A stretch of 26,211 bases of DNA. Source: Funneliformis mosseae (lineage: Eukaryota > Glomeromycota > Glomeromycetes > Glomerales > Glomeraceae). Below are positions 1-9,371 of the stretch, one piece after another. Where the stretch lies: contig CAJVPP010000795.1 in assembly GCA_910592005.1 (NCBI GenBank), positions 1-26,211 on the forward strand. The letters run 5' to 3'. Made by a program: the position numbers and the translations under genes. The notes under the pieces are model-generated. The model had not been told where the DNA came from. It saw nothing but the letters and a program-made list of their open reading frames with translations, and did no database searches. Position 1 is the stretch's first letter, and each line of letters starts with the position of its first letter.

Positions 1-1069
1 ATAATTTATATAGGATTAATAAATTAAGATTAAATTCTAAAACTAATTCTAAATATTATAAATATAGCTTTTGAAATTTTAAATAAATTTATAATTTATT
101 TTTAAAAAAGTATTCTTAAATATTATTATTAGAAAATACAATATAATGTTAATAAATAAAATTTCTATAAAAATAACAAATTTTTTTAAAATTTTTATTA
201 TTATTTAATATTTATAATTAATAATAAAACACTTCTTTTGCTATTTATATAATAGATTTTAAATAACTTAATATAACTTTTTTAAATATTTTTATTTGAT
301 TATTTTTAAATTATAAAAATTTTTTTCATATTTTTTATATTTATTTTTATTTATTAACTTATTATATTTTATAAATTCATTAAAAACTAATAACAAAAAA
401 TACTACTAATATAATTAATACAAATTTTATAAAATTTAATGATTTTATTAATAATCTAATAATTTAAAAATAAACAAAAAAAATAATATATTAGTAAAAT
501 TAAATTATAAGATATAATAAATCATATTATTTTACTGATAATGCTCTGATATATTATTGTTATCTAAAAAATACTATAATATTTTAATTTTTAATTGTCT
601 GAAGCGTAATTATAGAATATTATGATTAAACCTGAAAGTATATATATAGTGTTTGTCTTTCATGTGATAAATCTCAATATAATATTAAAAAATATCTTTT
701 ATAAATTATTTTTAATACTTTATTAATATTCTTATTTATATTTTTCTATTTTAATTTCACTTTTTTATGCATTTTGAATAAGTTTATTATATATATCTTG
801 AATAATATATCTATCAATTTTATCTACATTACTTGTTAAAAAATTTTCTTCTAATAATGTTCAAATTTCAGATGATATTTTTTTTCTTATACCTTTTTTT
901 TAAAATTTTAATTTGCTTTAAATATCACCTAAATTTAAAAAAAATTTAATTACATTATGATTATTTTTTTTTCAACAGATACATTACTTCTTTCTTCTCA
1001 TGCTAGATAATAATAATTATTTATTTATTAATTTATTTAGTATTCAAAAATTATATCAAAAATTATATA
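1..1069. other. AT-rich intergenic DNA, no gene seen
   Basis: Extremely AT-rich sequence with many homopolymer A and T runs and stop codons in all frames. I could not support a gene, RNA gene or repeat family here. It ends at the TA dinucleotide that borders the first Tc1-like element. It may be old transposon-derived DNA, but nothing in it is recognisable. Confidence 0.6.
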
Positions 1070-1071
1070 TA

Positions 1072-2350
1072 CAGTGGTGTGCAAAAAATGATTTTTTTTT
1101 CAAAAAATGATCAACTGGCGTAACTTATCCAATTTTGGTCAGAATTACATAAATAAATATGCAAATGAAAGCCTGATGATCCCTTTATCATCTTTTAGCA
1201 AAACCTTTCCCATACTTTAACAAAAATTTTATTTTATTGAATATCAAAATGACCTCATTAAAGCAAGAAATGCAACGACAGGCTATATTACATTTCTGGA
1301 AGCAAGGAATACGAGATGCTATTAAAATACAAAGTTTAACAAAGATTCCAATTAGTACTATCTGCTGAAACCTTAAAAAAATTCAAGATACTGGGGATAT
1401 AAAGCATAAAAGTGGTAATGGACGTATTAAAAAAATAACGACAAATGCATCTCGGGCTATTGGACAATATATTTGAAGGCAACCTTCAATTTTTGCTAAG
1501 TCTGTTGCTGATAAATTATAAGATATAGAAGTAGATGTCTCCTGCTTAACAGTTTCGAGACATTTAGCTGATCTTAGATATAAAAATGCACTTCCTCTTT
1601 GCACACCAATGCTAACTGAAGTCCATAAATAAAAATGAGTTAAATGGACTCAAAAACATAAGGATGATGATTGGAAAACAATTCTATTTAGTGACGAAAT
1701 ATCTTTCCAATTATTTTGTAACATGATAAGACAATGGTATAAAAATGCAAGGCCAATCCGTCCAATGCTAAAGGACTGAAGTAAAATATTCGCCTGGGAT
1801 GGGTTTTGTATAAAGGGTACCACTAGTTTTTTTTGTTTTAGGCGCATAATGAATGGAGAATTTTATATAGAAATATTGGATAAGCATCTCCCAGAAATGT
1901 GCAATATGTTACAAGGTAATTAGCGGCTGTAATAAGATAACGATCCTAAGCATAGAAGTCTTATTGCTAAGGATTTTCTTGATAAAAATGTTCCAAATAT
2001 TATGGATTGGCCTTCTAATAGTCCAGACCTAAATCCTATTGAAAACCTTTAGGCAATTGTTAAAAGGAATGTGGAGTTGCGTAGGCCAAAAAATCTTAGT
2101 GAATTAGAGCGTTTATTGGAAGAGGAGTGGAGAAAAATTCAAAATAGTCTTCTAGTTAATCTTGTAAATTCAATGCCTCAGCGTTATAGGGAGGTTATTG
2201 AAAAAAATGGTGAACGAATATTGTATTAATTTTTTTTTAATAAATTTACTACTTCTCAGCTTTAAAATGACGCATTAAATATTTTAATTAACGCAAAACT
2301 TGTAAACCTATCGTGATTTTAAAAAAGTTCATTTTTTTTGCACACTACTG
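1072..2350 (+). mobile_element. Tc1/mariner-type DNA transposon, full length but decayed
   Basis: A 1279-bp element with imperfect terminal inverted repeats. The left end reads CAGTGGTGTGCAAAAAATGA, and the reverse complement of the right end reads CAGTAGTGTGCAAAAAAAAT. It is flanked on both sides by TA (1070-1071 and 2351-2352), the target duplication expected of this superfamily. One transposase reading frame fills most of the interior on the plus strand. The short TIRs, TA duplication and DD34E transposase place it in the Tc1 group. It cannot make its own transposase because of in-frame stops, but the ends are still similar enough that mobilisation in trans is conceivable. Confidence 0.9.
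1249..2229 (+). pseudogene. Tc1-like DD34E transposase, inactivated by stops
   Basis: Reading from the ATG at 1249 gives a 326-codon frame with no frameshift, interrupted by about ten stop codons, the first at codon 40. The N-terminal part fits the paired helix-turn-helix domain of Tc1 transposases. The catalytic core is clear: FSDE in the middle for the first Asp, DNDPKH for the second, and WPSNSPDLNPIE near the C-terminus with the catalytic Glu. There are 34 residues between the second Asp and the Glu, as in the DD34E class. Every stop can be explained by a single C-to-T or G-to-A change from the expected Arg (CGA), Gln (CAA) or Trp (TGG) codon. The original codons are inferred. Confidence 0.9.
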
Positions 2351-2352
2351 TA

Positions 2353-2757
2353 TCTATTTTTGAATTCTGTATATCTTATATTAATTGATTTTTTATAGAT
2401 TTATCAATTGTTTTTTACTTTTTTCACTATTCAAATTATTTTCATCTTTTATTAAATTTCTTTCTTAATATAAGACTTTAATAATAAAAAGAAAAAAGAA
2501 CTTCTGATATAAAAAGTTTTATTTCAGTTTTAAAAAGAACGCAATATACTGAAGAAATGACAACTGTTGCTGTTTCATATACCTCACTTATATTTATATA
2601 TATACCAAAGATATAGGGTTAAAAGTAGATTCAGTTTGAACTACTTTAGTAATAAATTCACGTTTATTTAATATAATTAATATTTTAAAATGTAACCGAA
2701 TTGGAAAAAGTGAAATTATATTATTTGTTTTATTAATGGGTTAGGAAAGCCACCAAT
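2353..2757. other. Intergenic gap between two Tc1 elements
   Basis: AT-rich DNA between the two Tc1-like elements with no supported gene. A short open stretch around 2540-2630 could be the remnant of another element, but it is too broken to name. Confidence 0.5.
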
Positions 2758-2759
2758 TA

Positions 2760-4406
2760 TAGTAACAATTATAAATTATGCAACAAAAAAAAATTTCATT
2801 AAAACAAAATATTTTTTATAATTATGGAAATAATTAATTTTTTTTTTATTATTTTAATTAATAATATTATAATTTCCTAAAACTAAAATTTAAACATGAA
2901 TTAATAAGTAAATTATTTTTTAAAGTATATAATTATTTGAATAATGCTGTTGCATTATTTATTTTCATTTTTAATACAACTCAAATAACAATTAATATAT
3001 CCTAAATTAATATATCGCAACATTATTCTTTTTTAAAATATATTTTAAATTTGATACAATTATCACCTCATATACCTTTTCTGAGCCTTAATAATATCAT
3101 GAATCCTTTCTGGTATAGACTGAATTAGGTTAGTACAAGTTTTAACATTGAATTCTTTTCAGATCTGCTGTATCTTATTTTATAAGTTCTTTTTACTTAA
3201 AATTTGTCTAAGGAGATGTCTTAGCCAATGATCAATCTCGTTCTATAAATGTTCAATGAGTTCAGATTTGGGAATTGGGGTGGCTAATCTAGGACTATCA
3301 CCTTGTTTCTCTTAAGCCACTGTTTTGTTGAATTTGTCATGTGCTTTAGATCTCCATCATGTTGAAAAATAATGTCTTTAACAGTAAAATTATATGCTCT
3401 GATAGTGTCTATTAAATCGTCATGAATAATTTGTTAATATAAGTTAGCATTCATGATGTCATCAATCTTATAATAATCACCAACACTACGAGATGTAAAA
3501 CATCCCATATCATAACTGACCTGCCTCCAAATTTTACTGTAGGTTTAATATGGTGGTCTTTTATTGGTTCTTTAAGATGCTTCCAGTAATACTGCTTCCT
3601 ATCAGAACCAAAAATCTTGAATTTTGATTCATCAGATCATATTACTTTTGACCAGTCCTCAACAGTCCAATTTTCATATTTTTTTTGCAAAATTATATTG
3701 AGATTTTTATGTTTTTTACTAAGGTATGGCATTTTTCTTTTAATCCTTGCTACTAACCCATTATTTTAAAGTACACGATGAATAGTAGATGTTGAGAAGT
3801 CAAGATTTTCTTTTTCTTGTAGTCAGTTTTGTACTTCAACAGCTGATGAACACCTCCAAGAAGTAATAAGGTTAACAATTCTTCTTTGTGTTAGTTCATT
3901 TACAGTAGGTGGATGACCTGTTCTTGCTAAGTCTTTAAGAGAGTGGGTTTCAAGCCATCTTTTCTAATGAGAACTGTAGAAGGTGCAATTTTTTGAGCCT
4001 TTGCTACTTCTCTAGTTGTGTGTCCATTTTGTAATGAAAGAAGAATTTGTGCTCTTTCATTAGGAGTTGTGTGATGCTTTTTTGCTGCTACTCGTTTATT
4101 AAGTAGTTGTGACATATCACGGGATCAAATAATAAATAAAAAAAAAATACAATTTTTATGTAGCACAATAATAATCATCTGATTCATGTCAAAAACAATC
4201 AAAAGTAATGCAACGCGTGATTTGTATTACTTGCATATTATTTTATAACTGGAAGTATTAATGGATATTAAAAATTTAATACCGAAAAATAATGGTATTA
4301 ACAAATAAAAATTTATTAAAGGGGGTAGTATATCTTTAGAATTGAAAGAAATATTTAAATTTAAAGGATTTTATTTTTTTTGTTGCATTATTTATGATCG
4401 CCACTG
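2760..4406 (-). mobile_element. Second Tc1/mariner-type transposon, decayed, minus strand
   Basis: A 1647-bp element bounded by TA at 2758-2759 and 4407-4408. Read inward, the right end begins CAGTGGCGATCATAAATAAT; the left end reads TAGTAACAATTATAAATTAT. Both continue into ATGCAACAAAAAAAA. The ends differ mostly by C-to-T or G-to-A changes on the left, so the left terminus has decayed by transitions. A 15-bp copy of the subterminal sequence (TGTTGCATTATTTAT) at 2948-2962 repeats the one at 4381-4395 in the same orientation, perhaps part of an internal repeat structure. The transposase lies on the minus strand. The element belongs to a different Tc1 lineage from the one at 1072-2350, because the TIRs and proteins differ. 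Confidence 0.8.
3063..4115 (-). pseudogene. Tc1-like transposase with frameshifts and stops
   Basis: The minus-strand ATG at 4115 opens 62 codons carrying a helix-turn-helix typical of Tc1 transposases (motif ATREVAKAQKIAPSTV-like, seen here as TTREVAKAQKIAPSTV). A shift of one base near 3960 then moves to a frame reading SLKDLARTGHPPTVNE, the linker normally found after this domain. Further downstream are SDESKF (first Asp), FQHDGDLKH (second Asp), VLD followed by a stop where Trp is expected, and IEHL followed by a stop and NEIDHWLRHLL around the catalytic Glu. The frame ends at TGA 3065-3063 after RIHDIIKAQKRYMR. Several stops and at least two frameshifts make it non-functional. Confidence 0.85.
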
Positions 4407-4682
4407 TATGACAAAAAGGTCCAAAATGCAAATTTTCGTCCCAAATGCCACGAGAAATTAATTAAATTGTATATTCTTTGAGTTTGGACATGTGGTAAAA
4501 AATTAGTTATAGAGCAATAACAGATTCTAAAACCCCGTTCAAAAACTATAATTTAATTATCCCCACATTGATATATTAAAATCATCGATCGGCATATGGA
4601 TCACGAATTAATCTATTTTTTTACTCATTAAAAAGAATTTTTTTTATATATAAAGGAAAGTACAGATTGCAGATTTAATCAG

Positions 4683-4740
4683 CCAATTAAATTAATTTAA
4701 ATTCCTTAACGCATTGATTGGCCAAAACTTTATATAAATA
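4683..4740 (+). promoter_or_regulatory. Probable UTP11 core promoter with CCAAT boxes and TATA
   Basis: A CCAAT box lies on the plus strand at 4683-4687 and another, inverted (ATTGG), at 4717-4721. They are followed by TTTATATAAATA ending at 4740, about 50 bp upstream of the UTP11 ATG. The order and spacing fit a eukaryotic TATA-containing promoter. In DNA this AT-rich, TATA matches arise by chance, so the paired CCAAT motifs are the stronger part of the case. Confidence 0.45.
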
Positions 4741-4791
4741 GAATATTTAAACACCTTTTTTCCTTTTTCTCGTAGGTTTTTGTTTATCACC

Positions 4792-5834
4792 ATGTCATCA
4801 CTTCGAAATGCATTACAACGAAGAAATCATAAAGAGCGTTCTCAACCACGTTCTAGACAAAGATATGGTTTACTCGAAAAACGTAAAGATTATGTTCTTC
4901 GAGCTAGAGATTTTCATTCGAAACAAGACCGGTTAAAAGCCATGCGTGAAAAAGCTTATTTTAGAAATCCTGATGAATTTTATTTTAAAATGATTAATTC
5001 AAAAACAAAGGTATATTTTATACCCGAGAATTTTAGTCTGGTTTTATTTTATAGGATTGACGCTTTAATACTTTTGTAGGATGGAGTTCATGTGATGGAA
5101 CATGATTCAACTTTATCTGGTGAAGCTATTAAATTAATGAAATCACAGGATTTGAGTTATGTTAAAACTCAACGCGACCTTGGAAACAAGGTTTGCTATC
5201 GAATTTTAATTTAAGTTTCTTTGTTAAGAAAATGATATATATATATATATTTATTTACTTATTTTTTTTTTTTTAAAAAAAAAAAAAAAGAAAATAGAAA
5301 AGTTACAAAGTGAATTACATTTTATTGAATCAGAATCCATTGAAGATAAGATAGAATTTGAAGGGAAAATAAAGGAAAAAATAAAATCACAACCACAACA
5401 CATCATATTTGTTGATACTCCTAAAGAAGGTAACGCGCTCTTTTTTTCTTATAAAGAAAAGGATTACTTTCTAGATTAACGTAATTAATAAAAATTTTCC
5501 ACCTGATATAGCCAAAACTTTTGATCCGGCAAAGCATTTTGATACTTTACCGGAATTAGTTAATAGAAAGTTTAATAGGCCTCGTATTGAGACATTACAA
5601 AATGAGGTTATAATGTTTCCCGAAGATGAGACAGAACTAATTCTATTACATAAGCAAAAATTAATAAAATATAAAGAATTATCGGCACGTATGCAAAGAC
5701 AAGAAGAGTTAAGAAAGGTAGAACGAGAATTACAAATTCAAAAAAATTTAATGGGTAAAGGACGTAGAAAGAAAGTTGGTGTAGATAAAGACGGATTAGC
5801 AGTATATAAATGGAAGAACGAACGAAAGAGATAA
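4792..5834 (+). CDS. UTP11: UTP11, U3 snoRNA-associated SSU processome protein
   Basis: Four exons join in phase: 4792-5010, 5080-5190, 5291-5429 and 5512-5834, giving 263 residues, close to the 250-260 usual for the family. UTP11 belongs to the small-subunit processome and is needed for 18S rRNA maturation in the nucleolus. Family hallmarks are visible. The basic N-terminus reads [20 protein letters not shown] with [14 protein letters not shown] following. Next comes [10 protein letters not shown], then [13 protein letters not shown] and FVDTPKE in exon 3, and [10 protein letters not shown] in exon 4. The C-terminus is rich in Lys and Arg ([16 protein letters not shown]). The third acceptor was placed at 5510-5511 because it alone keeps the frame and gives PKEAKTFD, matching the family. 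I chose the ATG at 4792 because the open frame upstream has no ATG. Confidence 0.93.
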
Positions 5835-5886
5835 CAAACTTGTTTACCAACAAGTTTTAATATATTCAAAGTCAAGAAGATTGATT

Positions 5887-6418
5887 TTAACTTCCACGAT
5901 AAGTTGTATAAGAGAAAGGACTGATCAGCAAAGGAACATGATAATGTTGGTTGGGGTCAGTTATCTCGAAAATAACCTACAAAAATTATGCATTAATAAT
6001 AAGATTAAAACAAATTTCAATTGTAATATTTAAAGCTTACCTGAACATAAGGATAAAATGATTTTTGGTCTAATTTATCGAAGTATTTTGATGTATAAAA
6101 AGTAATGCGATAAGTAGCACTTGAATTGTTGTTCAAAGCGATTTTATAACTTTCCGGGACTAAATTGGGACATCTTCCATCATCATTCGTATATCTTATA
6201 TAAATGAGAGCGAATTCAATAAAAAGTGCATAAATAAACTATGATATAAAGGCTGAAGCTTACGATTGTCCAACAACTTTCCAAGTTTCTGTTCCATTTT
6301 CGTCGGAAACTTCAGAAGAAGTTTCCCTAACTTCTAACTTTATTTGAATATTCTTGCCCGGCATTCCACGTGAAGAGTCAAGAACATGACAAGTTATAGG
6401 GCCACGAGAAGTTGACAT
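5887..6418 (-). CDS. 5-hydroxyisourate hydrolase (transthyretin-like)
   Basis: Three exons on the minus strand (6418-6264, 6194-6041, 5976-5887) join in phase to give 132 residues, the usual size for the family. The enzyme hydrolyses 5-hydroxyisourate, the product of urate oxidase, to OHCU on the way to allantoin. The catalytic signature is complete: CHVLD with His11, DDGRCP with Arg59, and QHYHVPLLISPF with His114 and His116. The chain ends in the diagnostic C-terminal YRGS, which separates HIU hydrolases from vertebrate transthyretin. No signal peptide or SKL-type peroxisomal tag is seen, so a cytosolic location is likely. Its stop codon lies 52 bp from the UTP11 stop, tail to tail, and its start faces the MBL hydrolase gene. 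A complete enzyme implies an active urate breakdown route in this organism; urate oxidase is not in the window. Confidence 0.93.
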
Positions 6419-6616
6419 TTGTATATCTTTCTAAGAGAATGTTAAAAACAAATACTTTAATTATCAATAGATTTTGATGATGATAAAATCGTAACAGAAG
6501 TTTGCGTAATTTGATAAGACGTAATGATTTTTATAAAATGTATAATATATTTGGATTATCAAATTATATGATCATACATTGTCTTTTTTTTTTTTTTTTA
6601 ATTTTTTAACATAAAA
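6419..6616. promoter_or_regulatory. Divergent promoter interval between HIU hydrolase and MBL genes
   Basis: Only 198 bp separate the two outward-facing start codons, so both promoters and 5' leaders must lie here. The interval holds a run of 15 or more T residues at about 6584-6599, close to the MBL start. No specific factor site is recognised. A shared bidirectional promoter is inferred from spacing alone. Confidence 0.5.
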
Positions 6617-8074
6617 ATGCCTTTTCGTAAGGTTAAAGAAATAATATTCATTGGAACAGGTATGTAAATTTATATTACTTTAGATTAAATATAATATTAA
6701 AAAAAATAAAATAAAAAAGGAACGTGTTTGTAGGAACTTCTTCGGGCGTTCCTACCGTCGCTTGTCTAACTGATCCCGAAAAAAGCTGTAAAACTTGTAT
6801 GTCGACTTTAACGTCTGAAGGAGAAGTTAATATTAGAAGAAATACAAGTTTACTGGTTAGAGTTAATCATGAAGATGGTAGAGTTAGGTAAAGTTAGAAC
6901 TTTAGGAGGGTGGTGTTTTTTTTTTTGTTATCTTTGTAAGTTTAATTATTGATTCTAAATCGTTTAATTCAATACCATTTGAAATGCTTATTGATCTTTT
7001 CATATATTTAACAGGAATATCGTAATCGATTGTGGCAAGACATTCTATGGTAAATAATCTCGTCTTGTTGTGATGTTCCAAAGAAGTAACTTGATTTAAA
7101 AAATTTTTTTTTTCTTTTTAGTTTCTGCACTAAAATGGTGGCCATATCATGAGTTGCGTAATTTGGATGCATTGATATTGACACACCCGCATGCGGATGC
7201 AATTAACGGATTAGATGATTTAAGAGCTTGGACATTACGTAAAGTTATACAAGAATATATCCCAGTTTATTTAACTAGTATTACTTTTGAAACTATTCAA
7301 ACTCTTTTTCCTTATCTTGTTGATTCAAAACAAGCATCTGGTTTGTCATTTTAATATTAAAATTAGTCTCCTTTCATTTGAATTTGAAATTTTATTTTTT
7401 TCCTCATCTTGCGTAATTATATGTTCAGGTGGAGGTGATTTACCTGCTTTTAAATGGAATATTATTGATATAAATCACCCATTCACCGTCGAAGGATTAG
7501 AATTCACCCCCCTACCAGGTAAATGAAATCATTAAAAATCTTCAGATGTTTAATTCTTTACTACAAATATTACTTTAATCTAATACTCCTTTAAATTCTT
7601 ATTTTTTTAGCTCATCACGGAAAATACTTTACAACAGATGAACCATACATTTATGTCGGTTACAGATTTGAAAACATTTCGTACATTTCAGATTGTAATT
7701 TTATACCAGACGATACATTAACTAAAATGCAAGGAAGCGATATAATGATATTAGATTCATTAGATTGTTGGTATACTCTTATAATTATCTTTACATTATT
7801 TACCTCTTTTTGATTTTAACTTACCAATTGATCTTTAATTTTAGATAAAGAACATCCATCTCATTTTTCAATAAATCAAGCAATAAATATTTCAAGAAAT
7901 TCAAATCCGGTACCAAAACGAACATACCTTGTAGGTTTTTCTCATGGTGTGAACCATTCTGAATTAATTAATGAAATGAAGCAATTACAGTTAAATGAAC
8001 CTTTATTATGGGTTAGGCCCGCTCATGATGGATTGAAAGTTGTAGTTGATAACCTAAATGAAGAACAATTATAG
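6617..8074 (+). CDS. Metallo-beta-lactamase-fold hydrolase, PhnP-like
   Basis: Seven exons join in phase: 6617-6659, 6734-6887, 7015-7049, 7122-7340, 7429-7518, 7611-7766 and 7845-8074, giving 308 residues. The N-terminus reads FIGTGTSSGVPT, the opening strand and loop of the PhnP-like branch, followed by a Cys-containing loop (CKTCMST) and RRNTSLLVR. The metal motif is THPHADAINGLDDLRAW, with His99, His101 and Asp103; this family has HADA rather than the classical HxHxDH. Later ligands appear as PLPAHHGK, ISDCNF, LDSLD followed by HPSHFS, and FSHGVNHSE. This matches an uncharacterised eukaryotic hydrolase family related to bacterial PhnP (cyclic phosphodiesterase), so the substrate is unknown. 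The donor of intron 6 (GTTGGT) is weak; the alternative GTATAC four bases on gives a stop. Confidence 0.88.
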
Positions 8075-8604
8075 AAACATTTTTGGTTAGACCTTCATTT
8101 TCTTTTTGGAAATTGTAAAAGATTACATTATTCTACACATTACATACATACTATATAATTTTAATTATTTAATAAAAAAAAAAAGAGAGAAAAGATCGAC
8201 TGGAACTTAGACCTCGAAGAATTTTTCATTTTAGAGATTAAACGCGTTTTACGTCATAGTGCTTTCAACAATCGCTGAAGAAACCATACCAATTCTTTTG
8301 GTTCTAACCGAAAAATTCATTGTGTAACCTCTCGACTAATATGACCCTAAAAAAAATGGGGTCAGCAAGAAAAAGATTAAATACCTCGTGTAGTTGGATC
8401 ATTTATTTTTTTGAAAATTTTTTTTTTTTTTTTTTGATATTTGATCTTCGTCGAACAGGATTGTTGTTTAATCCTTGTATCCTTATACATAATATTGGAA
8501 AACTTTTACTGATTTCGCCTTAACCTTTGGGCTTTTGAACCTTTTTAGTGTTGCCCGGACTTTTATTAAACAGAAAAAACACAAACAAACAAATAAAACA
8601 AACA
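8075..8604. other. 3' flank of MBL gene and leader of the next gene
   Basis: Contains the probable 3' UTR of the MBL hydrolase and the 5' leader of the acidic protein gene. A T-run at about 8407-8435 and the acceptor-like sequences GAACAG (ends 8459) and TTTTTAG (ends 8548) suggest one or more leader introns. I looked for a zinc-finger exon here and did not find one. Confidence 0.4.
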
Positions 8605-9084
8605 ATGGAACCACAAGCTGATCCTATACAAGAACCCATACAAGAAAAAGAATTAGCGAAACAAGAAGTAGCAAAGCAAGAAGAACCCGCCCTTCCTCCC
8701 GACTTCTTTGATAATTCCTCATTAAATAATTCTTCTACAAAAGATTCTACTACAATGGAAATTGATGAACAAGAATGGATAAATTTTCAAAAAGAAATTT
8801 CAAAAGAAACTCAAGTGAGTAATAAAATTGCCAATGCTGATGACGAAGAATTACAAAGAGATAGAGATGAAATGCAAGAACGGGAGCAAGAATTTTGTTT
8901 AGCAAGGTTAGAAAAATTAAAAGAAGTTGCCAAACGTGTGAAAGAGATTCGTGATAATAATATGAAAAGCGAAAAGAAAGTAAGCGATGATGATGAGAAT
9001 CTTGAAAATACAGATGATGAAGAAGTTTTTGATGATGATTTTGTGGATGAGTGGATGGATTGGAGAGCACAAAAAATTTTGTAA
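8605..9084 (+). CDS. Acidic coiled-coil protein resembling C-terminal half of ZNF830/CCDC16
   Basis: A 159-residue frame from the ATG at 8605, without introns. It is very rich in Glu, Asp, Lys and Gln. Features in order: a Gln/Glu-rich start, LPPDFFDNSS at about residue 30, EWINFQKEISKE at about 60, a long charged helix with a single Cys and RLEKLKEV, then an acidic stretch (DDDENLENTDDEE) and a final DEWMDWRAQ. From memory, the order (LPxDFFD, W-x-x-FQ+E, charged coiled coil, acidic patch, terminal DWR) matches the C-terminal half of ZNF830/CCDC16, a nuclear protein linked to pre-mRNA splicing. The U1-type zinc finger expected at the N-terminus is absent and no upstream exon for it was found. 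The gene may be incomplete in my model or truly shortened. It converges on the Cue2-like gene. Confidence 0.55.
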   Translation: MEPQADPIQEPIQEKELAKQEVAKQEEPALPPDFFDNSSLNNSSTKDSTTMEIDEQEWINFQKEISKETQVSNKIANADDEELQRDRDEMQEREQEFCLARLEKLKEVAKRVKEIRDNNMKSEKKVSDDDENLENTDDEEVFDDDFVDEWMDWRAQKIL

Positions 9085-9153
9085 TAAACTGACCCATACT
9101 TTTTCAAAACAACTTTTTTATTAATAATAAAATAATTTTTTTTTGACTCAATA

Positions 9154-9207
9154 ATAATAATTAATAATCACTTTAAAACAATAATAATTAATAATCACTT
9201 TAAAACA
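9154..9207. repeat. Perfect tandem duplication of 27 bp
   Basis: The 27-bp unit at 9154-9180, ending in CACTTTAAAACA, is repeated exactly at 9181-9207. It lies in the 287-bp gap between the convergent acidic protein and Cue2-like genes. Identical copies suggest a recent slippage event. No other feature is seen in this gap besides A/T runs and the presumed 3' ends of both genes. Confidence 0.9.
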
Positions 9208-9371
9208 AAAAACAAAAAAAAATTTTTTTTTCTTTTAATTTTTAAGAATTATAATAAAAAATTTTATAAATATAAATTTATTTCAAAATTTTCAAAATCT
9301 CAAAAAAAGAAATTAAAATAAAACGGAGGAACGACATAATATTATCACGTTTACGGTATAATACGTTAATA

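Noticed and set aside
1383..1847. Two open frames on the minus strand across the first Tc1 element
   Set aside because: They run antisense to the recognisable transposase and show no family features; the stops in the sense strand make antisense frames look open.
2530..2757. Possible relic of another transposase (short reading TEEMTTVAVSYTS) interrupted by the second Tc1 element
   Set aside because: Only a few suggestive residues before multiple stops, and no continuation was found after the element at 4409; too weak to name.
8750..9107. Open frames on the minus strand opposite the acidic protein gene
   Set aside because: Low-complexity Ser- and His-rich readings that mirror GAA/GAT-rich coding sequence on the plus strand.
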